Assembly: GCA_018240025.1 (NCBI GenBank)
Contig: JAFEGM010000003.1
Coordinates: forward strand, 106,915 to 170,914
Direction: 5' to 3'
DNA: 64,000 bases
From: Verrucomicrobiota bacterium
Lineage (GTDB): Bacteria; Verrucomicrobiota; Verrucomicrobiia; Chthoniobacterales; SZAS-18
The position numbers were made by a program, and so were the translations under genes. Positions 8,410 through 18,294 of the stretch are shown here, one piece after another. How positions within the stretch are numbered: position 1 is the first letter of the stretch; each line of letters begins with the position of its first letter. The notes under the pieces are model-generated. The model saw only the letters and a program-made list of their open reading frames with translations. It did no database searches and had not been told where the DNA came from.

Positions 8410-8754
8410 TCAACCCGCGGCCGGCTTGAAACCGAAGGCGAACGCGACCGCGAGGAGAATGCAGACGAAGGCGGCCAGGTAATTCCAGGTGACCTTTTCG
8501 CGCAGCACGAAGACGGCGAAGGCGACGAAGACCACCAGCGTGATCGCCTCCTGCAGGATCTTGAGCTGCGAGGCGCTGAAGTCGCCGTAGCCGAAGCGGT
8601 TGGCCGGCACGGCGAAGCAGTACTCGATGCCCGCGATGAGCCAGGAGACGAGGATGGCGCGCCACAGCGGCCAGTCGTGGCCGAACTTGAGGTGACCGTA
8701 CCAGGCCACCGTCATGAAGACATTGGAACAGACGAGAAGGACGAAGGTCAGCAT
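8410..8754 (-). CDS. DMT-family membrane protein (DUF486)
   Basis: 114 residues with four hydrophobic segments. The sequence fits the DUF486 family: an N-terminal CSNVFMTVAWYGHLK block, then ILVSWLIAGIEYCFAVPANR and LKILQEAITLVVFV. DUF486 proteins are small four-helix membrane proteins related to the drug/metabolite transporter superfamily. The substrate is unknown. It lies 12 bp downstream of the SRPBCC gene and 30 bp upstream of mscS, so co-transcription is likely. Confidence 0.88.
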   Translation of the reverse strand: MLTFVLLVCSNVFMTVAWYGHLKFGHDWPLWRAILVSWLIAGIEYCFAVPANRFGYGDFSASQLKILQEAITLVVFVAFAVFVLREKVTWNYLAAFVCILLAVAFAFGFKPAAG

Positions 8755-8766
8755 GCGGGCCGACGT

Positions 8767-9240
8767 TCACGCGGAAGACGGCGTCTGTCGAAACCAGGCC
8801 TGCGTGCGGCGATGTCGATAGGCGAACATGCCGGCGAAGAGCGCGCGCACCAGCGTGGCGCCGACCAGGCGGCCCAGCCAGCCGCCGGGCAGCGCGTAGC
8901 GCACGCGGTCGGTCAGGATCGTGCCGCCCTCGGGCGCGGGGGCGAATTCGTGCCGATGCTCCCAATGCCGGAAGAGCGCGTTGCTGGAGGTGTCGCAGAG
9001 CAGCCGCGGCGGTTCGACGTCCTGCCAGCGCGCCTGCCAGGCCAGCGGCAGGTAGCCTAAAACGGTGACTTCCACCTCGAAGAGCGCGCCGGCCACGGCG
9101 GGTCCGGCGCCTTCGACGATGCGCGCATCCTGCCCCGGCGGACTGACGTGGACGATGTTGCGCGGGTCGGCGTGGAACGCGTAGACGGCGGCGGGCTCGG
9201 CCGGCAGCCAACAGGAGCGGGAGAATTCGAGCGGAGGCAT
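8767..9240 (-). CDS. SRPBCC family protein (polyketide cyclase/START-like)
   Basis: 157 residues from the ATG at 9240; the open frame extends 45 bp further but would add a Cys/Gly-rich stretch unlike the family. The pattern LEFSRSCWLPAEPAAVYAFHADPRN, then IVEGAGP, the Trp-containing central strands and the C-terminal helix with YRHRRTQAWF matches START/Bet v1-like ligand-binding proteins. The ligand cannot be read from the sequence. It is first in a tight minus-strand group with the DUF486 gene and mscS. Confidence 0.82.
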   Translation of the reverse strand: MPPLEFSRSCWLPAEPAAVYAFHADPRNIVHVSPPGQDARIVEGAGPAVAGALFEVEVTVLGYLPLAWQARWQDVEPPRLLCDTSSNALFRHWEHRHEFAPAPEGGTILTDRVRYALPGGWLGRLVGATLVRALFAGMFAYRHRRTQAWFRQTPSSA

Positions 9241-9457
9241 GGCGGAGCGGAACCCGCCCGTCGCGCAGAATGTTCCGGCGAACAACTGCGGCCTGGCCCG
9301 CGCGAGACAGAATTCGGCGCAGTTGAGCGGTCGCGCCCCGTGATCCGTCGCCGTGCCGCCAATCGGCCCTTGTCAGGAGTGCGGAAAATGCGTTTGGATG
9401 ACGTCTTCCCCCGAACTCTGCCGACCCACGCAGGACTCGGGGGATGTTGTGCCCCCA

Positions 9458-9901
9458 ATGACCGAGCAAGAACTCAAGGTGTTCCTCGACCAGACGCGCA
9501 GCTTCTTCGGGAGGCTGAGCGAGGTGCCGGCGCATTTGGGCGATACGCGCGTCGCCTTCGAGGCGCCCAAGCTGCTCGACTTCACCGGCCTGATCGAGAT
9601 CACTGGCACCGCGCGCGGCTTCGTCTGTCTGACTTTTCCGCGGGCGCTGCTGCACGATCTCCTGCTGGCGATCGGCGAGCGGTCCACCTCGGACTCGGCG
9701 CATGCCGATCTGGCCGGCGAAGTGGCCAACATCGTGGCCAGCCATGCCCGCAAGGTCTTCGGCGCGCGCATCCTCCTTTCCACCCCCACACCCATCATGG
9801 GTGCGACCAACGGCCCGGCGCTGTCGTCGCCTGTCCTGGTCACCCCGATCGAATGGCACGGTCAAACCGGCCAAATCATCCTTGCCCTCGAGAGCGCATG
9901 A
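9458..9901 (+). CDS. CheX-like chemotaxis phosphatase-fold protein
   Basis: 147 residues from the ATG at 9458; upstream in-frame codons from 9353 are not convincing. The key block ADLAGEVANIVASHAR matches the CheX/FliY/CheC helix motif (D-x2-GE-x2-N). Flanking strands such as FTGLIEITGTARGFVCLTFP and LVTPIEWHGQTGQIILAL fit the CheX fold. CheX proteins dephosphorylate response regulators. In CheX the catalytic residues are the E and N of this helix, and both are present. Its stop overlaps the start of the next gene (ATGA), so the two are translationally coupled. A hybrid kinase with a receiver domain lies convergently at 12208-13743, a possible partner by proximity only. Confidence 0.78.
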   Translation: MTEQELKVFLDQTRSFFGRLSEVPAHLGDTRVAFEAPKLLDFTGLIEITGTARGFVCLTFPRALLHDLLLAIGERSTSDSAHADLAGEVANIVASHARKVFGARILLSTPTPIMGATNGPALSSPVLVTPIEWHGQTGQIILALESA

Positions 9902-12186
9902 ATCCTGAAAAGCCCAGTCAGTCCTACCTTCTTGCCGGGGCCAGCGCGCTGATCAAGCCCAGCGACGTCTTCCAGATCAACCCGAATTTCGAGGCCTTTG
10001 CGCACAATATTCGTCTGCGCACGATCGAATGGCGGGTGCTCTTCGCGGTGGACGGCTACCGGACGGTGCGGGAGATCTGCAATCAGCTCTTTCTCGAGGA
10101 GGCGCAGTCGCGCGAGATTTTCGGCAAGCTGCAGCTGCTCAATCTGATCGGCGAAGAGGAGATTTCGCTGGGCGATTTCCTGCAGCGCAGTCCGATGGCG
10201 GCCACGGGCGATCTGCCACCGGCCATCGCGCTGGCCGCCCCGTCGATGCGCAAGCAACTGCCCGCGCGGCAGGCCAGCGCAGGGGAGTCGGCCGCTTCGA
10301 TCCTGGTGGTCGGGGAGAAAGCCGAGCCCGCCGAGGAGCCGCTCGTGCCGCGGCCCGAATCCGCGCGGGCCGCCGCCGAGGAGACGCCCGCCGTCGAGGA
10401 GGCGCCCGTCGCAGCCTCCCTGACGGCCGTCGAGCCGGAGGCGCCTGCGCCAGCCCCCGAGCCCAAAGCCGCGCCCGAGCCCGAAGCTGCGCCCGAACCC
10501 GAGGCCCCGACGGCGGCAGCTGCCGAGGAGCCAGCCCCGGCCCCCGTCGTGGTGTCCGAAGCGGCGGCCGAGCCGGCGCCCGTCGTGGCGGAAGCGGCCC
10601 TTGAGCCTGATCCGGCTCCAGCCGCGGAGGTTTCGGCGGAAACCGCTCCCGTGCCCGTGGCGGAACCCGCCGCCGAGGCACCGGCTGCCCCCGCTCCAGA
10701 AGTCCCGACCGCAGCCGCGGCCGAGGCGCCTGTTGACCCGGCTCCCGTCGTCGAGCCGGAGGCCCCGAAGGCCGTTGAGCCGACTCCGCCCGCGCCTCTG
10801 CCGGCCGGCTCCGAGTCCTTCCCGGCCGCGCCCGCGGCGCCGGCGGTGGATGGCGCTGTGCCCGCTCCGGCGGCCCCCGAACCGGTTTCCACGCCGGTCG
10901 CAGCGGCCGCGCCTGAGCCCGAGCCCGTCACGCCCCCTGCACCCTTGGCCCCGGTCGTCACGGAGCCCGTCGCGCCTCCTGCACCGTTGGCGCCGGTCGT
11001 CACCATCCTGCAGGAGCCCGAAGCGGCCCCGGTGACGTTCATCCAGGAACCGCCGCTCCCGCGCCCGACGCCGGCTGCGGCTCCTGTGTCAGAGACCCCC
11101 GCTCCGGCAGCGGAAGCGCCCGCGTTGCCGAGCGCAGCCGCGCCCGCGGCGGCGGCTCCGACGGTCGAGGAATCTGTCGCGTCGACACCGACACCCGTGC
11201 CGGAGCCCGAGACCAAGCCCGTCGCGCCTGCGCCGCTGTTCAGCGCGCCGACCCCGGCGGCGGCACCCGCGCCGGCTGCCGCAGCTCCGGCTCCGGCCGC
11301 GCCGGCCGTTTCCAGCTTCGCCTCGCTCTTTGCTCCGCCGGTGCGGAGCAGCGCGCCGGTGGCAGTCCCGCCGGCCGCCCCTGCGGCTCCGGCGGCGCCG
11401 ACCGCTCCTCCGCCCGCGCCGGCCGCCCCGAGCACGGAGACGACCACCATTCCGGTCATGCCCGCGCCGATCGTACGGGCCGTCTTCGGCGGGGCCGGCT
11501 CCGAGCCGGCGCCGACGCCCAAGCCGCCGACCGCGCCGGTGCACGTCGCGCCGATTCCGACCATCCCGCTGGCCTCGATCCTGGAGCGTCGGCCGGAGAG
11601 CGATCCGCTCAAGCCGTCGCCGATGACCACCTTCGTGACCGGCGCCCGTTTGACCGGGGAGTCGACCACCGAAAAGCGCCCCGAGCCGACCGCGCCGGTG
11701 CCGCTGCCGCCCATCGCCGCCGTCCCGCCGGCCGCGCCGCGTCCGCTGCCGCCGCCCATTCCCATCCTGCCGGTCACGCCGGTGGCGCTGCCCCCGGTCA
11801 TTCCGCCGATCCCCGTCGCGCAGCCGCTGCCCGCCAGCACGGCACCAGTGCCGGTTGCGCCGCCGGCGCCTCTGAAGCCTGCCGCGGTCACCCCGGTGAC
11901 CAACCCGGTGACCGCCGCCGCGGCCCCGCCGCGCCAGTTCCGCCTCGGGGCGGTCATCGAGTACATCATGAAGGAATCCGGCGGTGGCACGCTCGGCCAG
12001 CTGGCCACCTACCGCATTCTGCTGCAGGTGCCGCCCGAACTCCTGCGCGAGGCCGGCATTCGCTCGCTCGAGTTCGATGGCTCCAGCGACATCGAGATCA
12101 AGAATGTCGAGCTGCAGAAGGCGCTCACGTCGGCCATCGAGAAGGTGCTCGAGAAGACCATTCCCGAAGGCCAGTTCCTGCGCTGA
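9898..12186 (+). CDS. Pro/Ala/Glu-rich linker protein with N-terminal winged-helix-like and C-terminal alpha-beta domain
   Basis: 762 residues. Residues 1-90 form an ordered domain with IEWRVLFAVDGYRTVREICN, resembling the VDG-x-RTV winged-helix element found in DUF4388/PatA-type signalling proteins. Residues about 100-680 are low complexity, rich in Pro, Ala, Glu and Val, with many PAPEP/EAPAAPA strings and no hydrophobic segment. Residues 680-762 are ordered again (FRLGAVIEYIMKESGGG, YRILLQVPPELLREAGI, ELQKALTSAIEKVLEKT). The ATG overlaps the stop of the CheX-like gene. The layout, two small domains joined by a very long flexible tether, suggests a scaffold, but the function is unknown. A 641-codon antisense frame is a shadow. 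Confidence 0.75.
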   Translation: MNPEKPSQSYLLAGASALIKPSDVFQINPNFEAFAHNIRLRTIEWRVLFAVDGYRTVREICNQLFLEEAQSREIFGKLQLLNLIGEEEISLGDFLQRSPMAATGDLPPAIALAAPSMRKQLPARQASAGESAASILVVGEKAEPAEEPLVPRPESARAAAEETPAVEEAPVAASLTAVEPEAPAPAPEPKAAPEPEAAPEPEAPTAAAAEEPAPAPVVVSEAAAEPAPVVAEAALEPDPAPAAEVSAETAPVPVAEPAAEAPAAPAPEVPTAAAAEAPVDPAPVVEPEAPKAVEPTPPAPLPAGSESFPAAPAAPAVDGAVPAPAAPEPVSTPVAAAAPEPEPVTPPAPLAPVVTEPVAPPAPLAPVVTILQEPEAAPVTFIQEPPLPRPTPAAAPVSETPAPAAEAPALPSAAAPAAAAPTVEESVASTPTPVPEPETKPVAPAPLFSAPTPAAAPAPAAAAPAPAAPAVSSFASLFAPPVRSSAPVAVPPAAPAAPAAPTAPPPAPAAPSTETTTIPVMPAPIVRAVFGGAGSEPAPTPKPPTAPVHVAPIPTIPLASILERRPESDPLKPSPMTTFVTGARLTGESTTEKRPEPTAPVPLPPIAAVPPAAPRPLPPPIPILPVTPVALPPVIPPIPVAQPLPASTAPVPVAPPAPLKPAAVTPVTNPVTAAAAPPRQFRLGAVIEYIMKESGGGTLGQLATYRILLQVPPELLREAGIRSLEFDGSSDIEIKNVELQKALTSAIEKVLEKTIPEGQFLR

Positions 12187-12207
12187 CCGGGCGGGCCGGA
12201 GGTCGGC

Positions 12208-13743
12208 TCAGGCCCGGCGCACGCGCTCGAGCAGGCCGGTCAGATCCTCGCATTTGAAGGGCTTCGCCAGCACGCCGGCGAAGCCCTGACGCTCGAGGGC
12301 TTGGTTCGACTCCACCTCGGCATACCCGCTCATGGCGATGCCGGTGAGATCGGGATCGATCTGCCGCAGGGCCGCAAACGTCTCCACGCCGCCGCGCCCG
12401 CCCGGGACGGTCAGGTCGAGCACCACCGCTTCAAAGCCCTGCCCGGCGTCCCGCGCCGCCAGGTAGCGACGTTCGCATTCCTCGCCCGAGGCCGTCGCTT
12501 CGACGTCGTAGCCGCGGGCCTTGAGCAATCGCACCAGGGAGGTGAGCAGGCTCTGGTTGTCGTCCATCAGCAGCAGGCGCTGGCGCGCCGGGCGCGCTTC
12601 CGATGGCCGTGGCGCTTCCTCGGCGGCGGCCGGTTCGCTGGCGCGCAGGAGGATCGAGAAGCGGGTGCCGTGCGGCTGCACCGGCTGATAGACGATCGAG
12701 CCGCCGTGGCGCCGCACGATGGAATGCGCGGTGGCGAGGCCCAGCCCGGTGCCGCCGGCTTTGGTGGTGAAATAGGGCGTGAAGAGCTTGTTCCGGTGCT
12801 CGGGTGCGATGCCGGGTCCGTCATCCTCGATGGTCACTTCGACGAACTTGCCCGGGCCGAGACCGGCCACCGGATCGACCGTCTCGAGTCGTCGATGCGC
12901 AGCGCGGACGCGCACCCGCCCCGGTCCGGCGAGCGCCTGGCGGGCATTGACCACCAGGCTCGAGATGACTTGCTGGATTTGGGAGGGATCGGCCTCGACC
13001 GGCGCGAGATCCGCCGCCAGCTCGAACTCCACCTGGATGGGCGAGCCTCGCAGCGCGAAGCCGACCGTGTCGGTAATGAGATCGTGCAGATCGATGGACG
13101 CCTTCCGCAGCGTGCCGCCCTTGGCGAAGGTGATCAGCTGCCGTGTGAGGGCCTGGGCCTGGCCGACCACGCGCAGCGCTTCGGTCAGCTGGGCGGCGGA
13201 TTCCGGGCCGAGTCGCGCATCGAGCCGCACGACTTCGACGCAGGCGCTGATGCTGGCGAGGTGGTTGTTGAAATCGTGGGCGATGCCGCCAGCCACCAGC
13301 CCGAGCGACTCCAGTCGGGCGGCGCGCTCCCGCTCGGCCTCGAGCGTGCGCTGGCTGTCGATGTTCATGATCACGCCGAGCATCCGGTAAGGCAGCCCGG
13401 TGGCATCGCGCAGGAAGAAGCCGCGGCCTTCGATCCAGTGCGTCTCGCCCGACGGCCAGACCACGCGGTAGATCGAGTGGTAGGGTGCGCGATGGTCCAG
13501 CGCGCGGCGCAGGGCGTCCTGCGCCTGCGGCCGATCGTCCGGATGGATGCTGGCGAGCCAGCGCTCGTGGCTGGGCGTCAGCGTCCCGGGGGTGAAGCCG
13601 AAGAGCTGGAAGTAATGCGGCGACCAGATGACCGCGTTGGTCATCATGTCCCAGTCCCACGTGCCGAGCTGCGCGGCGTCCAGCGTGAGGGCCAGCCGTT
13701 GGGTGGCTTCGAGCATCTCGCTGGTCCCGCGCGAGCTGTTCAT
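12208..13743 (-). CDS. hybrid histidine kinase: PAS-HisKA-HATPase-receiver
   Basis: 511 residues. A PAS domain (about 18-130; WDWDMMTNAVIWSPHYFQLFGF) is followed by a HisKA box GGIAHDFNNHLASI with His156. The ATPase part has the N box (VVNARQAL near 264-271), IEDDGPGIAPEHRNKLF and GTGLGLATAHSIVRRHGG. A C-terminal receiver domain (389-511) has the acidic pair LLMDDNQ, phospho-acceptor Asp443 in VVLDLTVPG, and the Lys of LAKPFKCEDL. No membrane segment is seen, so it should sense inside the cell. The start overlaps the stop of the TPR gene by an ATGA, making it the downstream member of that operon. Confidence 0.93.
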   Translation of the reverse strand: MNSSRGTSEMLEATQRLALTLDAAQLGTWDWDMMTNAVIWSPHYFQLFGFTPGTLTPSHERWLASIHPDDRPQAQDALRRALDHRAPYHSIYRVVWPSGETHWIEGRGFFLRDATGLPYRMLGVIMNIDSQRTLEAERERAARLESLGLVAGGIAHDFNNHLASISACVEVVRLDARLGPESAAQLTEALRVVGQAQALTRQLITFAKGGTLRKASIDLHDLITDTVGFALRGSPIQVEFELAADLAPVEADPSQIQQVISSLVVNARQALAGPGRVRVRAAHRRLETVDPVAGLGPGKFVEVTIEDDGPGIAPEHRNKLFTPYFTTKAGGTGLGLATAHSIVRRHGGSIVYQPVQPHGTRFSILLRASEPAAAEEAPRPSEARPARQRLLLMDDNQSLLTSLVRLLKARGYDVEATASGEECERRYLAARDAGQGFEAVVLDLTVPGGRGGVETFAALRQIDPDLTGIAMSGYAEVESNQALERQGFAGVLAKPFKCEDLTGLLERVRRA

Positions 13744-15530
13744 GGCCGCGAGAGGATTTGGTCGAGCAGCACCCGCTCCTCCGCGCGCAGCTTCGTGCGC
13801 GGCACGCGCGATGCCTCGGCCCGCGCTTCGATCCCGAAGCCGCAGGACTGCAGGGCCATGGCGTGGATCAGCCGGGTGTTGGGCAGGGCCACGTTTTCCG
13901 GGATGTTGAGATTGCGGAAGGTCTGCAGCGCGTCGGCATTGCGACCCAGGCGCAGCCGGGCCAGCGCGAGCGTGGTGCGATGCGGCAGGCTGGTCGGGGA
14001 GGCCGCCACCAGGCGTTCGGCCGTGGCTAGGGCGGCCTCGAGCGACTCGTTGCGCAGCGCGGAGAGGTAGGCGTCGTCGTTCTGCAGCGAAGGATCCTGC
14101 GGCCAGATGCGGAGCATGGCGCGGATTTGGCGGTGGACCTTCGGCGTGTCGCCGTTCTCGCTCAGGAAGCGCAGGAACGTCTCCTGCAATGGCCGGATCT
14201 CGGGCGACGTTTCAGCCACTTGGCGATAGGCGGCTTCCGCGGCGCCGAAATTGCCTGCGCGTTCGGCGTAACGCGCCACCACCAGCAGCTTGTCCGTCGC
14301 CCCGTTGGTCGCCTGGCGCGCCTTCAGCCAGCGGTTGTCGCTGGCCACCTTGTCGCCCATCTGCGCCAGCGCCCGGGCCAGATAGAGCTCCTGAATGATG
14401 GGATCGAGCGGGAAGCGCTGGCTCTCCAGCGCCTGGCGGACCTCGTTCCAGCGGTCGAGGGCGCCCAGGGCATCGAGCCGGCCGAGGAACAGCTCGGACG
14501 AGCCCAGCGAACGATCGAACGTGACCAACTGCAGGACCCGCTCGTGCTCGCGTTTCTCGTTCAGCCAGACGACCAGCTTGGCCAACGCCTCCTTGTTCTC
14601 GGGTTTGCCGTATTCGCGGATCGCCTGCTGGATGAACTCCTCCTTGCGCAGCGGATCGACCCGGGCGCGCACGTCGAGCGCGAGCAGCTTGTGTACGGGC
14701 TCCGCCTTCGGATGCGACTCGAGCCGCTGAATGATCTCGGGCGAGCCGAGGCCATCCGCATTCGAGCCGCTGCGCGAGCGGCGGGCCTCGAAAACGAGAG
14801 CCTCGAGCGCGACCTCGTGGTCGGTCCGGGCCAGCGCGGTGACCTGCCGCAGGCCCAGCACGCGGCCCTCGGGGTCCTGCATGCTGACGAGCAGCATGGC
14901 GGCGAGGTAGCGCTCGCGCTCGGTGTTCTTCGAATCGGGCGCCACGACCTTGCGCGCCCACTCCTGGGCTTTGGTGAAATCCGAGCGCCCGGCGGCGACC
15001 TGCGCATTGAGCAGCGCGTCGATGGGCTTTGGTGGCTGGCCGCTGGCGTTGAGGGAATCGACCATCCGCCCGGCGCTCTCGAGGTCGCCGGCGCTGAGCG
15101 CGGTCGCAGCGAAGTCTCGCCGGTCCTCGATCGTCAGCGACTTGAGCTTCTCCAACTCGCGCCAGAAATGCATCGCCTCGTTGCCGCGTCCCCGGCGGGA
15201 GTGAATCTGGGCATTCGCCCGTATCACCGCAGGTTCGACGAAGGCCAGCTTGTAGGCGTCCAGCGCGCGATTGCGCGCCTCCTCCATCTTACCCTGCTCA
15301 AGCAGCGACTTCGCCTCGGCCGCGATCCGCCGCGCATGGAAGGCTTTGACGGCGCGCCAGGCGGGCAGCCCGCCCACGACGATCCCGACGATGAGCACGG
15401 CCAGGATGGGCAGGTAGATCCGCAGCCAGCGGCGGCGCCGCAATTGCACGTGCTCCTCGTAGGTGAGGTCGCGTCCTTCGACTTCCGAGGGGTCGATGAC
15501 CGGTTCCTCTGCGGGCTGGCGCGAAATCAT
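13740..15530 (-). CDS. tetratricopeptide-repeat membrane-anchored protein
   Basis: 596 residues from the ATG at 15530; the 33 upstream in-frame residues lack family character. A cytoplasmic N-terminus (EVEGRDLTYEEHVQLRRRRW) precedes one membrane helix at about 40-60 (IYLPILAVLIVGIVVGGLPAW). Behind it is a long all-helical region with TPR-like units such as AKSLLEQGKMEEARNRALDAYKLA and AEAAYRQVAETSPEIRPLQE. It is likely a scaffold exposed to the periplasm. It precedes the hybrid kinase with an ATGA overlap, so both may act in one signalling unit. No specific family name can be given. Confidence 0.8.
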   Translation of the reverse strand: MISRQPAEEPVIDPSEVEGRDLTYEEHVQLRRRRWLRIYLPILAVLIVGIVVGGLPAWRAVKAFHARRIAAEAKSLLEQGKMEEARNRALDAYKLAFVEPAVIRANAQIHSRRGRGNEAMHFWRELEKLKSLTIEDRRDFAATALSAGDLESAGRMVDSLNASGQPPKPIDALLNAQVAAGRSDFTKAQEWARKVVAPDSKNTERERYLAAMLLVSMQDPEGRVLGLRQVTALARTDHEVALEALVFEARRSRSGSNADGLGSPEIIQRLESHPKAEPVHKLLALDVRARVDPLRKEEFIQQAIREYGKPENKEALAKLVVWLNEKREHERVLQLVTFDRSLGSSELFLGRLDALGALDRWNEVRQALESQRFPLDPIIQELYLARALAQMGDKVASDNRWLKARQATNGATDKLLVVARYAERAGNFGAAEAAYRQVAETSPEIRPLQETFLRFLSENGDTPKVHRQIRAMLRIWPQDPSLQNDDAYLSALRNESLEAALATAERLVAASPTSLPHRTTLALARLRLGRNADALQTFRNLNIPENVALPNTRLIHAMALQSCGFGIEARAEASRVPRTKLRAEERVLLDQILSRP

Positions 15531-15576
15531 GCTCCGAAATGGCTTGGCGTCAGGGAGGTGCAACCAAAAACGTCGC

Positions 15577-16113
15577 TCAATCGCAGTACTCGGACATCTC
15601 GTAGAGCTTGGGATCCCGGGCCGGGGCACTGCGTAGCCGACCCGCCATCGTCCGGGCGAGACTGGGGGCCGATGGGCCGGCGGCGTCCGCTGTCCCTCCG
15701 CCGTCCTGCTCCAAGGCGCTGCCGTACTCCTCCTCCAGCTTCTCCGGGTCTTCGCCGCGCTCCATCCGCGCCAGCATTTCCTCCATCGCGCCGCCCAGGG
15801 GCTCGCCGGTGGCCGCGCTCATCCGCCGCATCATCTGCGCCATGCGCCGCGGATCCGGGTTCTCGCTCTCGGCCAGGTCGCCGAAGTCGCGCTCCATCTC
15901 CAGCATCAGCGACTCCATCCGCGGATCCTCGCCCGCGGCGTCGGCTTGCGGCTCTTTCGCCCGTCCGGTGACGGCGAAGCGGGAGATCTCGCGCTGCAGC
16001 GGCAGCGTGGGGTCGTCGGGACAGCGCGGCACGCGGTTTGCATAGGCCAGGCTGCGGGCGAAGAAGCTGTAGATGCGATGATTGCCGGGGCAGTAAAACT
16101 CGTAGATCGGCAC
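15577..16113 (-). CDS. FmdB-like protein with degenerate zinc ribbon
   Basis: 178 residues. The start MPIYEFYCP is typical of the FmdB-type zinc-ribbon family, but the expected CxxC pairs are reduced to single Cys (C8 in CPGNH and C31 in CPDD), with a His or Asp where the second Cys would be. The remainder is acidic and Met-rich (ESLMLEMERDFGDLAESENPD, RRMAQMMRRM) with a helical centre and a charged tail ending YEMSEYCD. FmdB-like proteins are often called regulatory, without firm evidence. It lies 72 bp after aguA and 46 bp before the TPR gene on the same strand. Confidence 0.7.
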   Translation of the reverse strand: MPIYEFYCPGNHRIYSFFARSLAYANRVPRCPDDPTLPLQREISRFAVTGRAKEPQADAAGEDPRMESLMLEMERDFGDLAESENPDPRRMAQMMRRMSAATGEPLGGAMEEMLARMERGEDPEKLEEEYGSALEQDGGGTADAAGPSAPSLARTMAGRLRSAPARDPKLYEMSEYCD

Positions 16114-16185
16114 AGGGCGGAGCGTGGTTGAACGCGGAGCATATCGCGCTCCATCCGAATGTCAGCGCTCGGCTGCGCCCCGCGC

Positions 16186-17244
16186 CTACACCGCCGGCAC
16201 CTGCTGGGTCAGGCAATGGAACGCCCCCAGGCCCCAGATGAGTTCGCGACAGTCGATGGGCACGACGCGACGACCCGGGAAGGCCTCGGCCAGAATGCGC
16301 GCCGCCACTTCGTCGGAGGCGCCGCCGAAGGCCGGCAGGAGCACGACCTTGTTGGCCACGTAGTAGTTCGCGTGGCTGGCCGGCAGGCGCTGGCCGTCGC
16401 GCTCGATCCTCGGCGGCATCGGCATTTCCACGATCTCCAGGGGCGTGCCGTCCTCGGCCCGCATGGTGCGCAGGAGCGCCAGATTCTCCCGCAGCGGCTC
16501 GTGGTTGGGATCGGTCGGGTCAGGTTCGACCACGGTCAGCACCCGCGTCCGGCTGAGGAAGCGGGTGATGTCGTCGATGTGGCCGTCGGTGTCGTCGCCC
16601 TCGATGCCGTCGCCCAGCCAGAGCACGTGGCGGACGCAGAAGTAGTCTTTGAGATACTGCTCGATCTCCGCCTGGCCGAGGCTCGGATTGCGGTTCGGAT
16701 TCAGCAGGCAGCTCGTGGTCGTGAGCAGCGAGCCGGCGCCGTTGACCTCGATCGATCCGCCCTCCATGACGATGCCCGGAGAGATGATCGGCAGCCCGCC
16801 GAGGATCTGCGCCACGTGGCGCGGCACGGCGTCGTCGTGGTCGAAGGGCGGGTACTTTCCGCCCCAGGCGTTGTAGCCCCAATCGAGCGCCAGCAGCGGC
16901 TGGGCGGCGCCCGGATGGGTCAGGAAGATCGGCCCGTGGTCGCGGCACCACGGCTCGTTGGTCGGTACCCGATGGAACGTGACGTGCCCGAGGTCGTCGC
17001 AGCCGTGGATCTGCAGCATGCGCCGCACGAGCCGCTCGTGGCGCTCGTCGCTGACGTTGATGTGCACCCGTTCCGATTCCCCCAGCGCCGTGACCATCTG
17101 CACGAGCGCCGGTTGAATCTCCTCGTAACGGCCTGGGAAGCTGATGCCTTCCGGTCGGGGCCACGAGAGCCAGGTGCCGGCATGCGGTTCCCATTCGGCC
17201 GGAAAGCGATAACCGGGGGGAGGGGGAGCGGGGCGGGGGGGCAT
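16186..17244 (-). CDS. aguA: agmatine deiminase
   Basis: 352 residues of the peptidyl-arginine-deiminase-like (guanidino-modifying) family. It hydrolyses agmatine to N-carbamoylputrescine and ammonia. Visible signatures are WLSWPRPEG near the N-terminus, CRDHGPIF, GIVMEGGSIEVNG, GDDTDGHIDD (substrate-binding acidic residues and His) and the C-terminal catalytic Cys344 in FHCLTQQ. The start ATG at 17244 follows aguB by 17 bp, so the two genes form the agmatine-to-putrescine pair. A much longer open frame through 18993 on this strand is only the read-through of the frame upstream of this start. Confidence 0.95.
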   Translation of the reverse strand: MPPRPAPPPPGYRFPAEWEPHAGTWLSWPRPEGISFPGRYEEIQPALVQMVTALGESERVHINVSDERHERLVRRMLQIHGCDDLGHVTFHRVPTNEPWCRDHGPIFLTHPGAAQPLLALDWGYNAWGGKYPPFDHDDAVPRHVAQILGGLPIISPGIVMEGGSIEVNGAGSLLTTTSCLLNPNRNPSLGQAEIEQYLKDYFCVRHVLWLGDGIEGDDTDGHIDDITRFLSRTRVLTVVEPDPTDPNHEPLRENLALLRTMRAEDGTPLEIVEMPMPPRIERDGQRLPASHANYYVANKVVLLPAFGGASDEVAARILAEAFPGRRVVPIDCRELIWGLGAFHCLTQQVPAV

Positions 17245-17261
17245 AAGGAAAACTCGAAGGC

Positions 17262-18185
<924 letters not shown>

Positions 18186-18294
18186 GCGTCGCCTTAGCCG
18201 GAAACCGGCCGACCCGAAACCGGAAACTGGAAACAAACTCGAAATGGCCCCGAAAGCGCGCATGGTACCGGTCCGTCGTTTTCCCTTTCCCTTC

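Noticed and set aside
10083-12008. 641-codon Gly/Ala-rich frame opposite the Pro/Ala/Glu-rich protein
   Set aside because: It is the mirror of a low-complexity coding region. It has no independent start context or domain.
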